Assembly: GCA_900112915.1 (NCBI GenBank)
Contig: FONK01000005.1
Span: 58,926 to 122,925 of the forward strand
From: Peptostreptococcaceae bacterium pGA-8
Lineage (GTDB): Bacteria; Bacillota; Clostridia; Peptostreptococcales; Anaerovoracaceae
Length of the DNA stretch: 64,000 nucleotides
Direction: 5' to 3'
Below, in pieces: positions 61,709 through 64,000 of the stretch. The translations under genes were made by a program, and so were the position numbers. Numbering within the stretch: position 1 is the first letter of the stretch; each line of letters starts with the position of its first letter. The notes under the pieces were generated by a model that was not told the origin of the DNA, made no database searches, and saw only the letters and a list, made by a program, of their open reading frames with translations.

Positions 61709-62506
61709 ATGGCATTTAAAATTATTGTATGCGCTAAACAGGTTCCTGATACAAATGAAATCAAAATCAATCCTGAAACTGGAACTTTGATTCGTGACGG
61801 TGTACCGAGCATACTTAACAATGACGATGCAAACGCATTGGAAGAAGCACTAAAGATTAAGGATATGTATCCTGATACTCATGTTACTGTAGTTTCAATG
61901 GGACCTCCACAGGCTCAGGAAATGCTTTTCGAGTGTATTGCAATGGGTGCAGATGAAGCTGTTCTTCTATCAGACAGAGCTGTAGGAGGTTCAGACACAT
62001 ATGCAACTTCAAACGCTATTGCTTCAACAATACAGCACATTGGCGAATTTGATTTAATCTTCGCAGGAAGACAGGCTATCGATGGAGATACTGCTCAGGT
62101 AGGACCTCAGATTGCTGAAAAATTAGGACTTCCTCAGGTTACTTATGTAGAAGAATTTTCAATTTCCGAAGACATGAAGGAAATCACTGTTAAGAGACAG
62201 CTGGAAGATGGTTATGAAATGATCAAAATCAAGACTCCTTGCATGCTTACAGCTATTAAAGAGCTTAACGAGCCAAGATATATGTCAATGGGCGGTATCT
62301 TCAACCCTGACAAGAAAATCAAGGTTGTAAGTGCAGCTGATGCTGAGGTAGATCTTACAATTGTAGGACTAAAGGCTTCTCCTACAAATGTATTCCGTTC
62401 ATTTACACCAAAGCCTAAGGGAAAGGGTGTAACTGTTGAAGGAGATACAGAAAAAGAAATTGCGAAGAATCTTCTAATCGATTTGAAGAAGAAGCACATC
62501 ATTTAG
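61709..62506 (+). CDS. etfB: Electron transfer flavoprotein beta subunit
   Basis: 265 residues. [48 protein letters not shown] and [30 protein letters not shown] are typical of clostridial EtfB, which holds the bifurcating FAD. It ends in TAG; readthrough would add 10 residues to TGA. AGGAGG precedes the ATG. Confidence 0.96.
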   Translation: MAFKIIVCAKQVPDTNEIKINPETGTLIRDGVPSILNNDDANALEEALKIKDMYPDTHVTVVSMGPPQAQEMLFECIAMGADEAVLLSDRAVGGSDTYATSNAIASTIQHIGEFDLIFAGRQAIDGDTAQVGPQIAEKLGLPQVTYVEEFSISEDMKEITVKRQLEDGYEMIKIKTPCMLTAIKELNEPRYMSMGGIFNPDKKIKVVSAADAEVDLTIVGLKASPTNVFRSFTPKPKGKGVTVEGDTEKEIAKNLLIDLKKKHII

Positions 62507-62519
62507 GGAGGATTTAGTA

Positions 62520-63626
62520 ATGGCAAATATCAATTTTGATGAATACAAAAATATTTGGGTTTTCGTTGAACAGCGTAACGGAAAGCTGATGAATGTAGCT
62601 TTAGAACTCCTTGGCGAAGGTCATAAGCTATCAAGAGATATCTCCGATGAAACTAAAGTTTGCGCTTTATTAATTGGTGATGGTATTGAAAATCTTGCTC
62701 AGGAATGCTTCGAATATGGAGCAGACTGCGTTTACTTAATTGAGGATGAAAAGCTGAAGCAGTATACAACTGATGGATACACTAAGGTTATCGCTGATGC
62801 TGTAAATGAATTTAAGCCGGACATCTTCTTATATGGTGCTACTCACATTGGTAGAGACCTTGCTCCTCGTGTAGCTGCTCGTCTAAAGACAGGTCTTACT
62901 GCTGACTGCACACATCTTGATGTAAGTGTTGCGGAGTACATCAAATTCGCTGAAGAAAACACAACACTAAATACAAAGTCTTTAAATCCGGAAGATCCTA
63001 ACAAGAATCTAAAGATGACAAGACCTGCATTTGGTGGAAATCTAATGGCGACTATCGTTTGCCCTAACCATAGACCACAGATGGCTACAGTTAGACCTGG
63101 TGTTATGCAGAAGATGGAACCTGTTGCAGGTGCTACCGGTGAAATCATTAGAATTAAGCCTGAAATTTCTGATGCAGATATCCATATACAGGTTGTAGAA
63201 GTTGTTAAATCAGCTAAAGAGCTTGTTTCTCTAACTGATGCAGACATCATCTGCTCAGCCGGAAGAGGAATCGGTGATGCGTCCGGTTTCGACCTAATGA
63301 AGAAATTTGCTGATAAGGTTGGCGGAGTTGTTGGTTCATCAAGAGCTTGCGTTGATGCAGGTTGGATTGACCACTCACACCAGGTTGGACAGACCGGAAC
63401 CACTGTAAAGCCTAAAATCTATTTTGCTTGCGGTATCTCCGGAGCTATCCAGCACTTAGCAGGTATGCAGAATTCCGACATCATTGTTGCTATCAACAAA
63501 GATCCGGATTCACCAATCTTCGAAGTTGCTGACTACGGCATTGTTGGAGACCTTTACAAGGTAATTCCTGAAATCATGGCTGAGTGGGACAACGCAGAAG
63601 CTCTATATGATGCAACTACTAAATAG
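62520..63626 (+). CDS. etfA: Electron transfer flavoprotein alpha subunit
   Basis: 368 residues. [27 protein letters not shown] and the FAD-binding C-terminal block [49 protein letters not shown] are hallmark EtfA sequences. It forms the Bcd-Etf complex with the two genes upstream. It ends in TAG; the next in-frame stop is another TAG about 27 codons later, beyond the terminator hairpin. Confidence 0.96.
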   Translation: MANINFDEYKNIWVFVEQRNGKLMNVALELLGEGHKLSRDISDETKVCALLIGDGIENLAQECFEYGADCVYLIEDEKLKQYTTDGYTKVIADAVNEFKPDIFLYGATHIGRDLAPRVAARLKTGLTADCTHLDVSVAEYIKFAEENTTLNTKSLNPEDPNKNLKMTRPAFGGNLMATIVCPNHRPQMATVRPGVMQKMEPVAGATGEIIRIKPEISDADIHIQVVEVVKSAKELVSLTDADIICSAGRGIGDASGFDLMKKFADKVGGVVGSSRACVDAGWIDHSHQVGQTGTTVKPKIYFACGISGAIQHLAGMQNSDIIVAINKDPDSPIFEVADYGIVGDLYKVIPEIMAEWDNAEALYDATTK

Positions 63627-63653
63627 TTTGCAAAACCAGTATGGAATAACTAC

Positions 63654-63685
63654 AGAAGGAATACGATTTTCGTATTCCTTCTTTC
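63654..63685 (+). terminator. Terminator after etfA
   Basis: AGAAGGAATACGA (63654-63666) and TCGTATTCCTTCT (63670-63682) form a 13-bp stem with a TTT loop. Confidence 0.85.
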
Positions 63686-63699
63686 TATTGTATATGCTT

Positions 63700-64000
63700 T
63701 AGCATAGGAGACAGTGAACGAAAGAGAGCTGTCTCAATTAACCACCAGCTATGCTGGTGAGGTTAAAAAGCTTTAGCTACAAGTAAATAAACCCCCTATG
63801 GTAAAATGTAAAAGGTTCGCCAACCAAGCACATAAAACCAAAGGAGGGTTTATACAAATGAGTAATAAAGATATAAATAGTTTATCACATTCAAAATGGC
63901 GCTGCCACTATCACATTGTCTTTGCTGCAAAATACAGAAGGCAAGAAATCTATGGTAAAATAAAAATTGATATAGGAACGATACTAAGAAAATTATGCCA
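63700..64000 (+). mobile_element. IS200/IS605-type element, left part (cut by window end)
   Basis: The Y1 transposase gene begins at 63858 and is cut by the window end. Before it lie a GAGACAG/CTGTCTC inverted repeat (63708-63714 and 63729-63735) and a bulged hairpin TTAACCACCAGC/GCTGGTGAGGTTAA (63738-63766), as expected of the foldback subterminal structures of this family. AAACCCCCT (63789-63797) can pair with AGGAGGGTTT (63842-63851), hiding the transposase ribosome-binding site, a known translational brake. The exact left boundary is not determined. Confidence 0.7.
63858..64000 (+). CDS. tnpA: IS200/IS605 family Y1 transposase TnpA (partial)
   Basis: The first 47 residues are visible: MSNKDINSLSHSKWRCHYHIVF then AAKYRRQEIYGKI. 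HYH is the HUH metal-binding motif of single-strand Y1 transposases, and the K.R...YHIVF.PKYRR pattern is typical of IS200. The catalytic Tyr lies beyond the window. Confidence 0.88.
   Translation, partial: MSNKDINSLSHSKWRCHYHIVFAAKYRRQEIYGKIKIDIGTILRKLC

Overview
Organism and setting. The window is low-GC DNA with strong Gram-positive (AGGAGG-type) ribosome-binding sites, sortase-type surface proteins, an RNase Y gene, an infC-rpmI-rplT operon with an ATT-started infC, and a butyryl-CoA dehydrogenase/Etf operon. This points to an anaerobic member of the Clostridia, plausibly a butyrate-forming relative of Peptostreptococcales/Anaerovoracaceae (inference from gene content only). The genome translates UAG as pyrrolysine: a complete pyrrolysine cassette and two methylamine methyltransferase genes interrupted by in-frame TAG are present. 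Layout: (1) 1-9190 holds cell-surface proteins: the end of one wall-anchored protein, a Ser-rich membrane-anchored protein, a SpaA/Cna-B protein broken by a frameshift and a premature end, and a 1705-residue VWA/Cna-B adhesin. (2) 9297-10589 (minus) is a flavodoxin/DUF3793/DUF2325 operon behind a consensus promoter and two TTAG-N6-CTAA palindromes, probably a metal-responsive operon. (3) 10889-19047 holds transport and membrane genes: OPT transporter plus P1 peptidase, COG2426, NfeD and SPFH proteins, a uracil/xanthine permease, and two tandem LysO-type lysine exporters. (4) 19116-37590 is the accessory centrepiece, described next. (5) 37708-63626 is mostly core: lexA, YibE/F pair, infC-rpmI-rplT with an attenuator leader, coaBC, a trigger-factor-like lipoprotein, a glycine riboswitch with an AGCS symporter, nrdR-cmk-DUF1015, radC-mreBCD-mrdA-minD, rodA, rny, cysteine desulfurase-thiI, bcd-etfB-etfA. 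(6) 63700-64000 is the left end of an IS200/IS605-type element, cut by the window edge.
Methylamine/pyrrolysine island. On the plus strand, closely packed genes run mttC (corrinoid protein), mttB (trimethylamine methyltransferase, Pyl at 324), mtbB (dimethylamine methyltransferase, Pyl at 352), an NhaC-family transporter, a second corrinoid protein, a MetH-activation-domain-like protein, a RACo-type corrinoid activase, then pylB, pylC, pylSc, pylD, the tRNA-Pyl gene pylT and pylSn. PylB, PylC and PylD make pyrrolysine from lysine; PylSc with PylSn charge tRNA-Pyl; the charged tRNA lets mttB and mtbB be read through; MttB and MtbB move methyl groups from trimethylamine and dimethylamine to the corrinoid proteins; the activases re-reduce inactive cob(II)alamin. 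A UroD-family methyltransferase (36547-37590) is the only visible candidate for the next acceptor step. A PocR-AraC regulator (19116-20396, minus) and a headless CCA-adding-enzyme-like protein (20557-21438) border the island upstream. No monomethylamine methyltransferase gene is in the window, so TMA would go to MMA on the visible genes.
Points of most interest: pylB ends in TAG and the reading frame continues without another stop into pylC, so pyrrolysine insertion would make a PylB-PylC fusion and might be a feedback device; pylT sits between pylD and pylSn; TAG is still the stop codon of about a dozen ordinary genes, implying that decoding is conditional; a headless CCA-type protein lies beside the island; a TTGACACAA repeat family controls or marks the two LysO genes.
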